Source: an uncultured Opitutia bacterium (GTDB lineage: Bacteria; Verrucomicrobiota; Verrucomicrobiia; Opitutales; Opitutaceae). Taken from it: a stretch of DNA of 47,698 nt. The notes under the pieces are model-generated. The model had not been told where the DNA came from. It was given only the letters and a program-made list of their open reading frames with translations, and made no database searches. The position numbers and the translations under genes were made by a program. Below are positions 40,955 through 47,698 of this stretch, one piece after another (within the stretch, counting starts at the first letter, position 1; every line of letters starts with the position of its first letter). The stretch spans positions 1 through 47,698 of the forward strand of contig CAIQKQ010000115.1 of the NCBI GenBank assembly GCA_903872425.1. Reading direction: 5' to 3'.

Positions 40955-43513
40955 TTATGCGCGCACGCTGATCTTTCCATCAGCCGTGATAGCGGCTTGG
41001 ATTTTGGTGAAGGCGGCGTTGACTTCATCGTCGGTGAGAGTCCGGTCTGGCGCGCGGAAGGTGAAGGTGAAGGCGAGGCTCTTTTTGCCGTCCGGCAGAC
41101 CTGTGCCGGCATACACGTCGAACACGTTCACGCTCTCCAACGCGAAAGCGGGGCCGGTGGCGGCACGGGCATGCTTGGCGAGGATTTTTTGCACGTCCGC
41201 GGCCGGAGTGGAGGCATCCACCACGAGTGCGAGATCGCGCAGAGCGGCGGGCATAAGACTGAAGTCGGCGTAACGGCGGCGCGTGGCAGATGCGGCGAGT
41301 TTTTCGGGGAGGATAGCGAAAAGTCCGGCGTGAATTTTGCCCTCGAGACCGAGCGATTGGACCAGCGTGAGATCAACGAGGCCGAACTGCGCGAGCCAGC
41401 CGCGGTGCTGGAGTTCGCCGGCAGTGGCAGCGTGACCGGCTTGCCAGCCATGCGCGGCCGTTGGGGCGGGTGTGACGGCCTGCCGCGCGAGATCGATGCC
41501 AGCGGCGGTGGCTAGCGTCTCCGTAAGGCGCTTGGTCGAGTAGAAATCGGCCGGGGCGCGGTGGAGCCAAGCGCGGTCTTTCTCGTTGTCACAAATGAGG
41601 AATGCGGCGGCAGCGCATTCCCATGTCTGGCCGTCGTGCGCGAGGAAGATGCGGCCGGTTTCGAAGAGGCGCGAGGCGGTGGCACCGCGCGCTTGGTTGA
41701 GCTTAAGCGTTTCGAGCAGGCCGGCGATGAGCGAGGGGCGCAGGTGTGACTGGTCGGCGAGGAATGGGTTGGCCAAAGCCAGCGCGTCGGACGCGCTGGC
41801 GATTTTCGATTTTGGATTGTCTGATTTCGGACTGCTGCCCTCGGCATGGATTTTGGTTTGGTCGGAGCCGGTCCCAACAAAATTTTCCGAGGGTGTTGCC
41901 CAGGTGGAAACTTCCTTTTCGGAGCGAAGCGTATAGGTGATGCACTCATGGAAGCCTTGGCCAACGAGGAGGTCGGTGACGCGACGGTTGAAAGCGACGA
42001 TGGGGGCGTCGTCGGCCAGCAGTGCGGGCGCGGTGACGGGGGCGGCGGGGATCTTGTCGGAGCCATGGAGGCGCAGGACCTCTTCGACGAGGTCAATCGG
42101 ACGGTCGAGATCGTCGCGCCAGCTCGGGATGGAGAAAGTCCAGGCCTGGCCGCGGTCGGGCGTGGGGTCGGTGCGGACGGTGGTAAGCTCGAGGCGCTCC
42201 AGCGCGGCCAGCATCTCATCGGCGGGGAGCGCAAAGCCGAGGCGCTCGTTAATGAAGGCTGGGGTAACGGTGATCTCGCGTTCCCACGGTACGTCGCCGC
42301 CGACCTTGAGCGTGGGACCAGCGACGGTGCCGCCGGCGGTGGCCAACAGCAGGTCAATGCAACGGTGCATCGCCTCGCCTAGTAAGTGGCGGTCCACCCC
42401 GCGCTCGTAACGGTAGGAGGAGTCGGAGGTGAGCGCGAGGCGTTTGGAGGTGGCGCGGACGGACTGGGGACGAAAGTGCGCCACTTCGAGGACGAGGTCG
42501 GTGGTGTCGGCGCTCACGCCAGAGTCGAGGCCGCCCATGAGCCCGGCGATGACGACGGGCTTCTCGGCGTCGGCGATGACGAGCATCGGGCTGGTGAGCG
42601 CGTGCGCCTTACCGTCGAGTGTGGTGATGGTTTCACCGTGATGCGCGTGGCGGACGATGATCGTCTGGCCGACGAGCTTGCGGGCGTCAAAGGCGTGGAC
42701 GGGCTGGTTGTATTCCAGCATGACGTAGTTACCGACATCCACGACATTGTTGATAGGGCGCAGGCCGACGGCGAGGAGGCGTTGCTGGAGCCAGTCAGGA
42801 CTGGGGGCGATTTTCACGCCGGTGATGACCGTGGCAGTGTACAGCGGGCAGTCGTCACGCGCGTCCACGAGGAGGGAGCGGAGGAGGTCGGGGCGCGGCG
42901 TAGGGCTGGCGTGCTCGGGCACGAAATGCACGGCGGGATAGGCGAGATCTTGCTTGAACCAGGCTCCGAGTTCGCGCGCGACGCCGAGGTGGCCAAGACA
43001 ATCGGGACGGTTGGGCGTGATCTCGATGTCAAACACGGTGTCTCCGGGCGGGAGGACCGAGTTTATGGGCGCACCGAGTTCGGGACGGCCGGCCAAGATG
43101 AGCAGACCGGAGGCATCCTCGGAGATGCCCAGCTCTTTCGCGGAGCACATCATGCCGTCGGAGGACTGGCCGCGTATGGCGGACTGCTTGATCGTAAAGT
43201 TACCGGGGAGCACTGCGCCGGGAAGCGCGACCGGGACACGGTCGCCGACTTTGTAATTCTGCGCACCACAGACGATGGTTTTTACGCCGAGGATGGAGCC
43301 GAGGGCGACGGTGCAAACGGAGAGCTTGTCGGCGTTAGGGTGCTTCTCGCGGGTGAGGACCTCACCGACCACGACATTCGTCAGCGCAGGCGCGCCGCTC
43401 CGATGGATGCCCTCGACCTCGAAACCGAGGAAGGTGATGGCGCGAGCAATCTCGTCGGCGGAATGGCCAGCGAGGGAGACGTATTCATTGAGCCAGTTAA
43501 GAGAGATTTTCAC
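40955..43513 (-). CDS. pheT: Phenylalanyl-tRNA synthetase beta subunit
   Basis: The 852-residue beta subunit of the heterotetrameric PheRS. It starts with a GTG and 'KISLNWLNEYVSLAGHSADE'. A tRNA-binding (EMAP-II-like) domain at about 40-150 ('VVVGEVLTREKHPNADKLSV') is followed by B3/B4 editing ('HDCPLYTATVITGVKIAPSP'-type) and B5 domains ('FLAEVL'-type helices), and a C-terminal FDX-ACB anticodon-binding domain ('SVNVFDVYAGTGLPDGKKSL', 'FTFRAPDRTLTDDEVN'). Residues about 549-578 are an extra low-complexity insert ('SSPKSDNPKSKIASASDALA'). It follows pheS by 95 bp with a repeat at its start. Confidence 0.97.
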   Translation of the reverse strand: MKISLNWLNEYVSLAGHSADEIARAITFLGFEVEGIHRSGAPALTNVVVGEVLTREKHPNADKLSVCTVALGSILGVKTIVCGAQNYKVGDRVPVALPGAVLPGNFTIKQSAIRGQSSDGMMCSAKELGISEDASGLLILAGRPELGAPINSVLPPGDTVFDIEITPNRPDCLGHLGVARELGAWFKQDLAYPAVHFVPEHASPTPRPDLLRSLLVDARDDCPLYTATVITGVKIAPSPDWLQQRLLAVGLRPINNVVDVGNYVMLEYNQPVHAFDARKLVGQTIIVRHAHHGETITTLDGKAHALTSPMLVIADAEKPVVIAGLMGGLDSGVSADTTDLVLEVAHFRPQSVRATSKRLALTSDSSYRYERGVDRHLLGEAMHRCIDLLLATAGGTVAGPTLKVGGDVPWEREITVTPAFINERLGFALPADEMLAALERLELTTVRTDPTPDRGQAWTFSIPSWRDDLDRPIDLVEEVLRLHGSDKIPAAPVTAPALLADDAPIVAFNRRVTDLLVGQGFHECITYTLRSEKEVSTWATPSENFVGTGSDQTKIHAEGSSPKSDNPKSKIASASDALALANPFLADQSHLRPSLIAGLLETLKLNQARGATASRLFETGRIFLAHDGQTWECAAAAFLICDNEKDRAWLHRAPADFYSTKRLTETLATAAGIDLARQAVTPAPTAAHGWQAGHAATAGELQHRGWLAQFGLVDLTLVQSLGLEGKIHAGLFAILPEKLAASATRRRYADFSLMPAALRDLALVVDASTPAADVQKILAKHARAATGPAFALESVNVFDVYAGTGLPDGKKSLAFTFTFRAPDRTLTDDEVNAAFTKIQAAITADGKISVRA
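41779..41861. repeat. Repeat-like insert read in frame within pheT
   Basis: The stretch begins with a perfect 10-bp inverted repeat around one central base (41779-41799; arm CCAGCGCGTC) and continues with AT-rich units of the form GATTTTCGATTTTGGATT (41801-41861, 'ATTTTGG/GATTTCGG'-like). Composition is unlike the surrounding gene, and it encodes residues absent from the usual PheT layout between the B5 and synthetase-like regions. The frame is kept. Confidence 0.55.
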
Positions 43514-43601
43514 GGGGAAGGTTTTGAAGCGCGAAGCCGAGAAGGACGGAAGGAGAAGATTACTTTAGTTCGGAACTTCGCGCCTTGGCGTCATTGCGCT
43601 T
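43514..43601. repeat. Repeat pair (inverted) between pheT and pheS
   Basis: Directly upstream of the pheT start lies GGGGAAGGTTTTGAAGCGCG followed by AAG..AAGGACGGAAGGA, a motif repeated upstream of pheS (44653-44703). Further on, 43575-43601 holds a related sequence in the other orientation (complement: AAGCGCAATGACGCCAAGGC). The AAGCGCGAAG core with pyrimidine/purine-rich flanks resembles short dispersed intergenic repeats known from Verrucomicrobiota and Planctomycetota. Confidence 0.5.
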
Positions 43602-43608
43602 AATTGTA

Positions 43609-44652
43609 TCAAGCAAATTGTTTTAGGAAGCGCAGGTCATTTTGGTAGAAGTAGCGGATGTCATCGATGCCGTAGAGCATCATCGCGAGGCGTTCGAGGC
43701 CGATACCGAAAGCGTAGCCGCTCCACACGTCAGGGTCGTACCCGACGCCCGAAAACACCAGCGGGTCCACCATACCGCAGCCGCAGATCTCGACCCACTC
43801 CTTGTTGACCTTGGGCAAGTGGCGCGCGGAGAGGTCTACTTCGAAGCTCGGCTCAGTATAACCAAAATAGTGGGGACGGAAACGTACCTTTGTATCCGCG
43901 CCAAGGAGCGAGGCAAAAATGTAGTCAAGCAGCGCCTTAAGGTCGCGCACAGTGACGTTTTTATCCACGTAAAGACCCTCTATTTGATGAAAGTTCGCCG
44001 AGTGCGTGGCGTCCACGGTGTCGCGGCGATAGACGCGGCCGGGCGCGATGATGCGGATGGGCGGCGGCCCCTTGAGCATCGTGCGGATTTGCACGGACGA
44101 GGTGTGCGTGCGAAGGAGATAGCGTTCGCCGGAGGATTTTTTGGCGACGTTGCCGAAGCGAACGTCAGCGGGGAGATAAAACGTGTCCTGTGCGTCGCGG
44201 GCGGGGTGATCGGCAGGGGTGTTGAGCGCGTCGAAGCAGTAATACTCGGTCTCGACCTCGGGTCCGTCGGCAATGACGAAGCCGGCCTTGCGGAGGATGG
44301 AGGCGAGCTCATCGCGCACGAGCGTGAGCGGGTGACGGGTACCGGGCGCGGCGTCGGGTGACGGGAGCGTGGTGTCAACGGCGGGGCCAAGCTGCGCGGC
44401 GATCTCCGCGGCGGCGAGACGGGCGAGCGCGGCATCAAGGAGGGTCTGGAGCTGGGTTTTCGTCTCGTTGATCAGCTTGCCGACGAGGGGCTTTTGGTCC
44501 TTCGGCAGCGCGCCCATCTGCTTCATCAGCGCAGTGAGCGCGCCGTGCGGTCCGACGTAGCGGGCCTTGGCGGCCTCAAACGCAGGACGCGTCGTGAGCG
44601 CGGGCAGCTCGGCGGCGGCCTGGGCGAGAAGGGCGGTGAGTTGGGCTTGCAT
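43609..44652 (-). CDS. pheS: Phenylalanyl-tRNA synthetase alpha subunit
   Basis: The 347-residue catalytic subunit that charges tRNA-Phe. An N-terminal coiled coil ('QAQLTALLAQAAAELPALTT') precedes the class II core: 'DGPEVETEYYCFDALNTPAD', 'LLRTHTSSVQIRTM' with 'GRVYRRDTVDATHSANFHQI' (motif 2) and 'VEICGCGMVDPLVFSGVGYD' and 'GYAFGIGLERLAMMLYGIDD' (motif 3). The gene starts with ATG after 'AAATTTCCCC', without a Shine-Dalgarno. It is separated from rplT by a strong terminator, so pheST probably has its own promoter. No T-box or Phe-rich leader peptide is visible in the 130-bp leader. Confidence 0.97.
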   Translation of the reverse strand: MQAQLTALLAQAAAELPALTTRPAFEAAKARYVGPHGALTALMKQMGALPKDQKPLVGKLINETKTQLQTLLDAALARLAAAEIAAQLGPAVDTTLPSPDAAPGTRHPLTLVRDELASILRKAGFVIADGPEVETEYYCFDALNTPADHPARDAQDTFYLPADVRFGNVAKKSSGERYLLRTHTSSVQIRTMLKGPPPIRIIAPGRVYRRDTVDATHSANFHQIEGLYVDKNVTVRDLKALLDYIFASLLGADTKVRFRPHYFGYTEPSFEVDLSARHLPKVNKEWVEICGCGMVDPLVFSGVGYDPDVWSGYAFGIGLERLAMMLYGIDDIRYFYQNDLRFLKQFA

Positions 44653-44703
44653 GGGGAAATTTTAAAGCGCGAAGACGCGCAGAGACCAAGGACGGAAGGA
44701 AGA
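44653..44703. repeat. Repeat copy upstream of pheS
   Basis: GGGGAAATTTTAAAGCGCGA at 44653-44672, then AGACGCGCAGAGACCAAG and GACGGAAGGAAG, closely matching the copy upstream of pheT (43514-43555). The two copies share the GGGGAA, AAGCGCGAAG and GGACGGAAGGA blocks in the same order and orientation. Confidence 0.6.
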
Positions 44704-44783
44704 AAACTTGAATGATCCCTCAGCCTCTTTTGCACCTTGATGTTTAATCCGTCGGCGGAGTTCGTGCAAGGAGCCAGAGGTTG

Positions 44784-44821
44784 AAAAACAAAAAGGACGA
44801 GCCTCAAACGAGGCCCGTCCT
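44784..44821 (-). terminator. Rho-independent terminator after rplT
   Basis: On the minus strand the stem AGGACGGGCCTC pairs with GAGGCTCGTCCT over a 4-nt loop (one A-C mismatch), with 11 paired bases, followed by TTTTTGTTTTTC. This is a textbook intrinsic terminator about 70 bp after rplT, separating rpmI-rplT from pheS-pheT. Confidence 0.9.
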
Positions 44822-44889
44822 GGGAAACTGCGCAGCGGTCGTAGCTCAACCGCTCAACCTTAGGGCGAGCCGAACTGGCTCGTGCTCGC

Positions 44890-45273
44890 TTACGCCTTTT
44901 TCGCGGCGGCGGCCTTGGTCTTAAGCGCGGCCTGGGCCTGCTGTATGAGGCCGGCGAAGGCGACCTCGTCGCGAATGGCAAGATCGCTGAGCACCTTGCG
45001 GTCGAGCTCGATCTTCGCAGCGGCGAGGCCCTCGATGAAGCGGCTGTAGCTCATGCCAGCGGCGCGGCAAGCGGCGTTAAGGCGCACGATCCAAAGCGCG
45101 CGGCGGTTGGCCTTCTTCTTCTTGCGGTCAATGTAGGCGTATTGCCAGGCGTGCTGGACGGCTTCTTTCGCGTAGCGGAAGAGCTTCGATTTGTTACCGA
45201 AATAGCCTTTGGCGTATTTCAGGACTTTCTTGTGCCGCTTCTTGGAAGCGGCGGCGTTGGTTGCACGAGGCAT
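44890..45273 (-). CDS. rplT: 50S ribosomal protein L20
   Basis: A 127-residue ribosomal protein. 'MPRATNAAASKKRHKKVLKY' with 'AKGYFGNKSKLFRYAKEAVQ' and 'RRALWIVRLNAACRAAGMSY', 'SRFIEGLAAAKIELDRKVLS' are the L20 core. A short Ala/Lys-rich C-terminal tail makes it longer than the 117-118 residues of E. coli. It assembles early on 23S rRNA and often represses its own operon. It follows rpmI by 99 bp. Confidence 0.97.
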   Translation of the reverse strand: MPRATNAAASKKRHKKVLKYAKGYFGNKSKLFRYAKEAVQHAWQYAYIDRKKKKANRRALWIVRLNAACRAAGMSYSRFIEGLAAAKIELDRKVLSDLAIRDEVAFAGLIQQAQAALKTKAAAAKKA

Positions 45274-45372
45274 GTTGGGATGGTGTTTGGGTTGGGAGGA
45301 GCCGGCGGGTCGTCTCGTTAGGATTCACCCGCCAGGCTAAAGGGTGGACACGCGGCGAAAACCGCGCGCGAC

Positions 45373-45567
45373 TCAGAGGCCGAACGGCAGCGCGCGCAGC
45401 AGTGGTGCAGCGTGGCCCGGGGCGACGTGCTTGTCGCGTGAAGCGCGGCGTTTCGACTTGGTGCTCTTCGCGGCGAGCAGGTGGCGGAAGCCGGGCGTGC
45501 GGCGCATGAGCTTGCCAGTGCCGGTCAACTTGAAGCGCTTGGCGACGGATTTTTTGGTCTTTTGCAT
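45373..45567 (-). CDS. rpmI: 50S ribosomal protein L35
   Basis: A 64-residue basic protein: '[20 protein letters not shown]', '[20 protein letters not shown]' are the L35 signature. It heads the rpmI-rplT pair. The translation factor gene infC, usually directly upstream in this operon, is absent; upstream lies a 259-bp spacer and a divergent secretin-like gene, so the operon has its own promoter here. Confidence 0.95.
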   Translation of the reverse strand: MQKTKKSVAKRFKLTGTGKLMRRTPGFRHLLAAKSTKSKRRASRDKHVAPGHAAPLLRALPFGL

Positions 45568-45826
45568 AAAAGGAGCGGAAGAAAACAGCGGTAATCACCG
45601 CGCTTGGCAAGGGTATTTTCCAAACCACCGCGGTTGGAGCCGATCACCAGCTCGGCAATCGTCTTTCTGCCCTGCTATCCCAACAATCCGCGGTAAGACA
45701 GAAGGGCTCAGGTCTTGCGCTTGACTAAAGTTGCGCGCGGTCTTTCTGTCGCGACACCCGTAGACGCCCGACCCCATCCGCCGTCATAATATACTCCGCT
45801 CGCGATCTGGCATCTCTCATATCCTC

Positions 45827-46750
45827 ATGCCTCACGATATTTTTCGACTCAGGCTCATCGGGAGTCAACGCGGCGGTCATCCATCCGACTATTGGACGGC
45901 GTTGCTTGCTTCTACGGTATGGGCGTTGATCTTGTTGACTTCAACTTCGGCCCAGGTACGGGGCGAAGAGCCATTCAAACCAGCGGATACAAAGCCTGCG
46001 GATTCGCTGCCCCCGCCGATCAACACTTCGGTGCCAGTCACAATCGAGGCCAGAATTTACGAGTTAAGCCAAAGTGATTTCGCGATGCTTGATTTTGGCC
46101 AATTTGGGATGAAGGTGCCCACTCCATCATCTGCCGCAGCGGGCACCACGGGCCAAGCCCTCACGCCCATCCTCCGGGTCGGCTCATTTGACGTTTCAGC
46201 TGCCATCAAAAAAATCCCAAGTGTCGAGCAGCTGAGTTCGTCGAGCGTTACCACATTTTCAGGCAAAGTGGCAAAAATTGTACTCGGGCAGGATATGCGG
46301 TTTCCCAACGCCATTCCCATCCGTGGCAGTACCGACAGTCAGCCACAAATGTCCTCCTCTTCCCCCCCCCCGCCGTGGGGAGCTAAGAGCCGTTTTGTCG
46401 GGATAGAGCTTGAGGCCACGGCCACGGTCGCAGCCGATGGCAAAACCATCGCATTCTCGGTGAGTCCGACCTCGACCAGGTTCAAGGGCTTTGTCGAATA
46501 TGGCGGTTCCAGTGTCGCAGTGGCCTCAGGTTCATCCCTGACTGCCCCTTCGGGATTTTTTGAGCCAGTTTTTGGCGTCCGCTCGACCCATGCTGATGTC
46601 ACCCTCCAAGCTGGAGCCACGCTGGTTGTCGGGCTGGCAGACACTGAGATGGAGTCCCCCCCTTATTTGGAGGTTTTCCATCCCAAGGGCGAGGCGAAGG
46701 AAATACGCGCGTTGCTGGTTTTCATCACAGTCAACATACCGGGAAAATAA
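45827..46750 (+). CDS. Secretin-domain-like exported protein
   Basis: A 307-residue protein with a membrane-spanning or signal segment near residues 24-40 ('LLASTVWALILLTSTSAQV'). After a Pro-rich linker, 'VPVTIEARIYELSQSDFAML' and 'FVGIELEATATVAADGKTIA' with 'FSVSPTSTRFKGFVEYGG' and the late 'PVFGVRSTHADVTLQAGATL' and 'VVGLADTE' match the C-terminal secretin (GspD/PilQ-like) domain, which forms outer-membrane gates. No N0/N1 domains or neighbouring secretion genes are present, so it is an orphan domain or a degenerate secretin. A C10 run at 46362-46371 falls in the coding sequence. Confidence 0.6.
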   Translation: MPHDIFRLRLIGSQRGGHPSDYWTALLASTVWALILLTSTSAQVRGEEPFKPADTKPADSLPPPINTSVPVTIEARIYELSQSDFAMLDFGQFGMKVPTPSSAAAGTTGQALTPILRVGSFDVSAAIKKIPSVEQLSSSSVTTFSGKVAKIVLGQDMRFPNAIPIRGSTDSQPQMSSSSPPPPWGAKSRFVGIELEATATVAADGKTIAFSVSPTSTRFKGFVEYGGSSVAVASGSSLTAPSGFFEPVFGVRSTHADVTLQAGATLVVGLADTEMESPPYLEVFHPKGEAKEIRALLVFITVNIPGK

Positions 46751-46893
46751 TTAGCCTACTAGGTCAGGTACCATCCGGAGACCTAACGAAGCAAGGAATC
46801 AGGTTATCTGTGGGACGGTGGTTCATGGGATTCCTTTCGGTTTGATTCCCTCTCCACTGTCCGTCAAATCAGGGCAACCTCAACATGACCCCT

Positions 46894-46936
46894 TATAGCA
46901 TTTCGGATCATACCTATAGCATTTCTTATAGCATTT
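46894..46936. repeat. Three direct copies of TATAGCATTT
   Basis: TATAGCATTT occurs at 46894-46903, 46915-46924 and 46927-46936, start-to-start 21 and 12 bp, in an AT-rich part of the gap between convergent genes. Two copies are preceded by T or C and followed by C. No gene starts here; a protein-binding array or repeat remnant is possible. Confidence 0.55.
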
Positions 46937-47016
46937 TTAGAATTTTGCTCCGCCTGAGCGAAGCCTCAACACCGGAGTCAGCGACCCCGGCTACATCTAC
47001 GACCACCGTATCGAAG

Positions 47017-47175
47017 CTAGCGTTTTGTGCTACGAAATCCGCCGAATATAAACACGATCAGGCAGACCAAGAGGATAAGTCCGAGGCCGCTGCCGCCAAT
47101 GACCGGGCCTCCTAGGTAAAATCCGCCGCCACCGAACAGTAGAAGAAAGACAAGAATGAGTACGATTGGGTTCAT
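47017..47175 (-). CDS. DUF3309-family small membrane protein
   Basis: A 52-residue, Gly-rich hydrophobic protein with two membrane segments: 'IVLILVFLLLFGGGGFYLGG' and 'GLGLILLVCLIVFIFGGFRS'. This is the pattern of DUF3309 proteins, tiny inner-membrane proteins of unknown function that are often stress-related. The start is the ATG at 47175; the frame is open much further upstream, but those residues are polar and unlike the family. Confidence 0.8.
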   Translation of the reverse strand: MNPIVLILVFLLLFGGGGFYLGGPVIGGSGLGLILLVCLIVFIFGGFRSTKR

Positions 47176-47564
47176 GGCGCAAAATATAACATCGCAGTGA
47201 CACTGCACCAATGAGGCCTTCACCCACCATGTCTTGGCCATTGGCAAACCAACCCGGTGTGCCGCCTGGTCCAGGAGCAAACTTGGCTGAGAGAGTCTTA
47301 AGTCTTGTTGTCGATAGCGGAGCGCCGCCGAGAGACTTCCAGCCGCCTCGCCCGAAGCGGGACAAAATTCGTCTTGCCGCCGGGAGAAAATCTCCCGTAG
47401 TAAGACCCTCCCCTGTGGCGTAACAGTCCGAGGGTCTTCGTTCTTTGCCAAGTCTTAGGTTTGTCTTCGTCGTGCTAGTTTGGTGGTTTATCCGCCAAAA
47501 TTGTGAAAACGAAGATGAATCATGGGGAAGACAAGAACTCTAAGTCGTTCTTTCGTTGTTAGAT
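47176..47564. other. Gap before tRNA-Lys with inverted repeats
   Basis: 389 bp between the DUF3309 gene and tRNA-Lys. It contains a perfect 9-bp inverted repeat AAGACCCTC/GAGGGTCTT (47402-47410 and 47430-47438, 19-nt loop) and an 8-bp stem with one G-T pair TTTGGTGG/CCGCCAAA (47479-47499). Several short frames exist but none shows protein-like conservation that I recognise. Confidence 0.4.
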
Positions 47565-47639
<75 letters not shown>

Positions 47640-47698
47640 TGCTGCGTTTTCGCTGTTTTTTCCCAGTCCACAGTCTCTCTTTAGCGCAGCCCTGCCGC

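Noticed and set aside
42386-43603. 405-codon open frame on the plus strand
   Set aside because: Antisense to pheT, which has unambiguous domain evidence.
44704-44783. T-box or Phe leader-peptide attenuator before pheS
   Set aside because: No T-box sequence, no specifier hairpin and no Phe-rich short frame; the only hairpin is the rplT terminator.
45194-45628. 144-codon minus-strand frame over rpmI and the start of rplT
   Set aside because: Out of frame with both ribosomal genes, which are certain; Arg/His-rich shadow.
46818-46862. tRNA-like T-arm words (GGTTTGATTCCC) in the gap after the secretin-like gene
   Set aside because: No acceptor or anticodon stem can be paired around them, so a tRNA or tRNA remnant is not supported.
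46894-46936. CRISPR array
   Set aside because: Repeat units are only 10 bp, spacers are 2-11 bp, and there are no cas genes.
46885-47115. 76-codon frame spanning the TATAGCATTT copies
   Set aside because: Low-complexity sequence produced by the repeats, overlapping the DUF3309 gene on the other strand; no family signature.

Overview
The window looks like chromosomal DNA of a GC-rich, diderm, flagellated bacterium, most probably a verrucomicrobial lineage near Opitutaceae. The lineage is inferred from protein flavour and gene order, not from a marker-gene search. The Gram-negative cell plan is supported directly by lpxA, bamD, lptE, an OprO/P-type porin, a TonB-dependent receptor and flagellar rod genes. 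Almost no start codon carries a Shine-Dalgarno motif; most follow pyrimidine-rich leaders. No CRISPR array, insertion sequence, integrase or prophage was seen, and both tRNA genes encode their 3' CCA.

Left part (1-16.6 kb). A leftward flagellar block holds flgF, flgG, a 40-codon remnant matching the FlgL C-terminus, and fliW, which runs off the window. A sigma-54-type promoter abuts flgF. Rightward follow a LON-domain protein and an envelope operon: rpmF, plsX, fabH, bamD, with lptE slightly further on. A large leftward TMTC-like membrane glycosyltransferase with a C-terminal helical repeat region faces a nitrate/sulfonate-type ABC ATPase and permease that lack a local binding protein and are followed by a TonB-dependent receptor. 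A 564-bp gap precedes lpxA and an A-type Fe-S carrier.

Middle (16.8-26.9 kb). A LacI-type regulator has a 17-bp palindrome upstream. Next are a membrane-anchored subtilase with a small membrane protein, an N-terminally truncated YbaL-type antiporter, tRNA-Val(CAC), an ABC-2 exporter whose permease has a large C-terminal extension, nth with a YdeI/DUF1905 gene, a LapA-like membrane protein and a TrmH-type RNA methyltransferase.

Lipid-modification cluster (27.0-35.7 kb). An acyl desaturase, an FAD amine oxidase (COG2907), a DUF1365 protein, a CFA-synthase homologue lacking two bicarbonate-site residues, DUF1475, DUF2062 and DUF1295 membrane proteins, and a coclaurine-N-methyltransferase-like enzyme lie largely in one direction with short gaps or 4-bp overlaps. 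A NIPSNAP lipoprotein gene interrupts them on the other strand. I infer an unsaturated-fatty-acid methylation and oxidation pathway acting on membrane phospholipids. This is the best candidate for an under-described system here.

Sulfur block (35.9-40.9 kb): an Rrf2 regulator with a Cys cluster, a YezD (DUF2292) protein, an OprO/P-like porin and an SsuABC/TauABC-type transporter. Right end: pheT, pheS, rplT and rpmI on the minus strand, with repeats at the phe gene starts and a strong terminator after rplT; an orphan secretin-domain protein; a DUF3309 miniprotein; and tRNA-Lys(CTT). Hairpin-rich segments read in frame through pheT, the TrmH-type gene and the DUF1365 gene, suggesting a family of small repeats that can insert into coding sequence.
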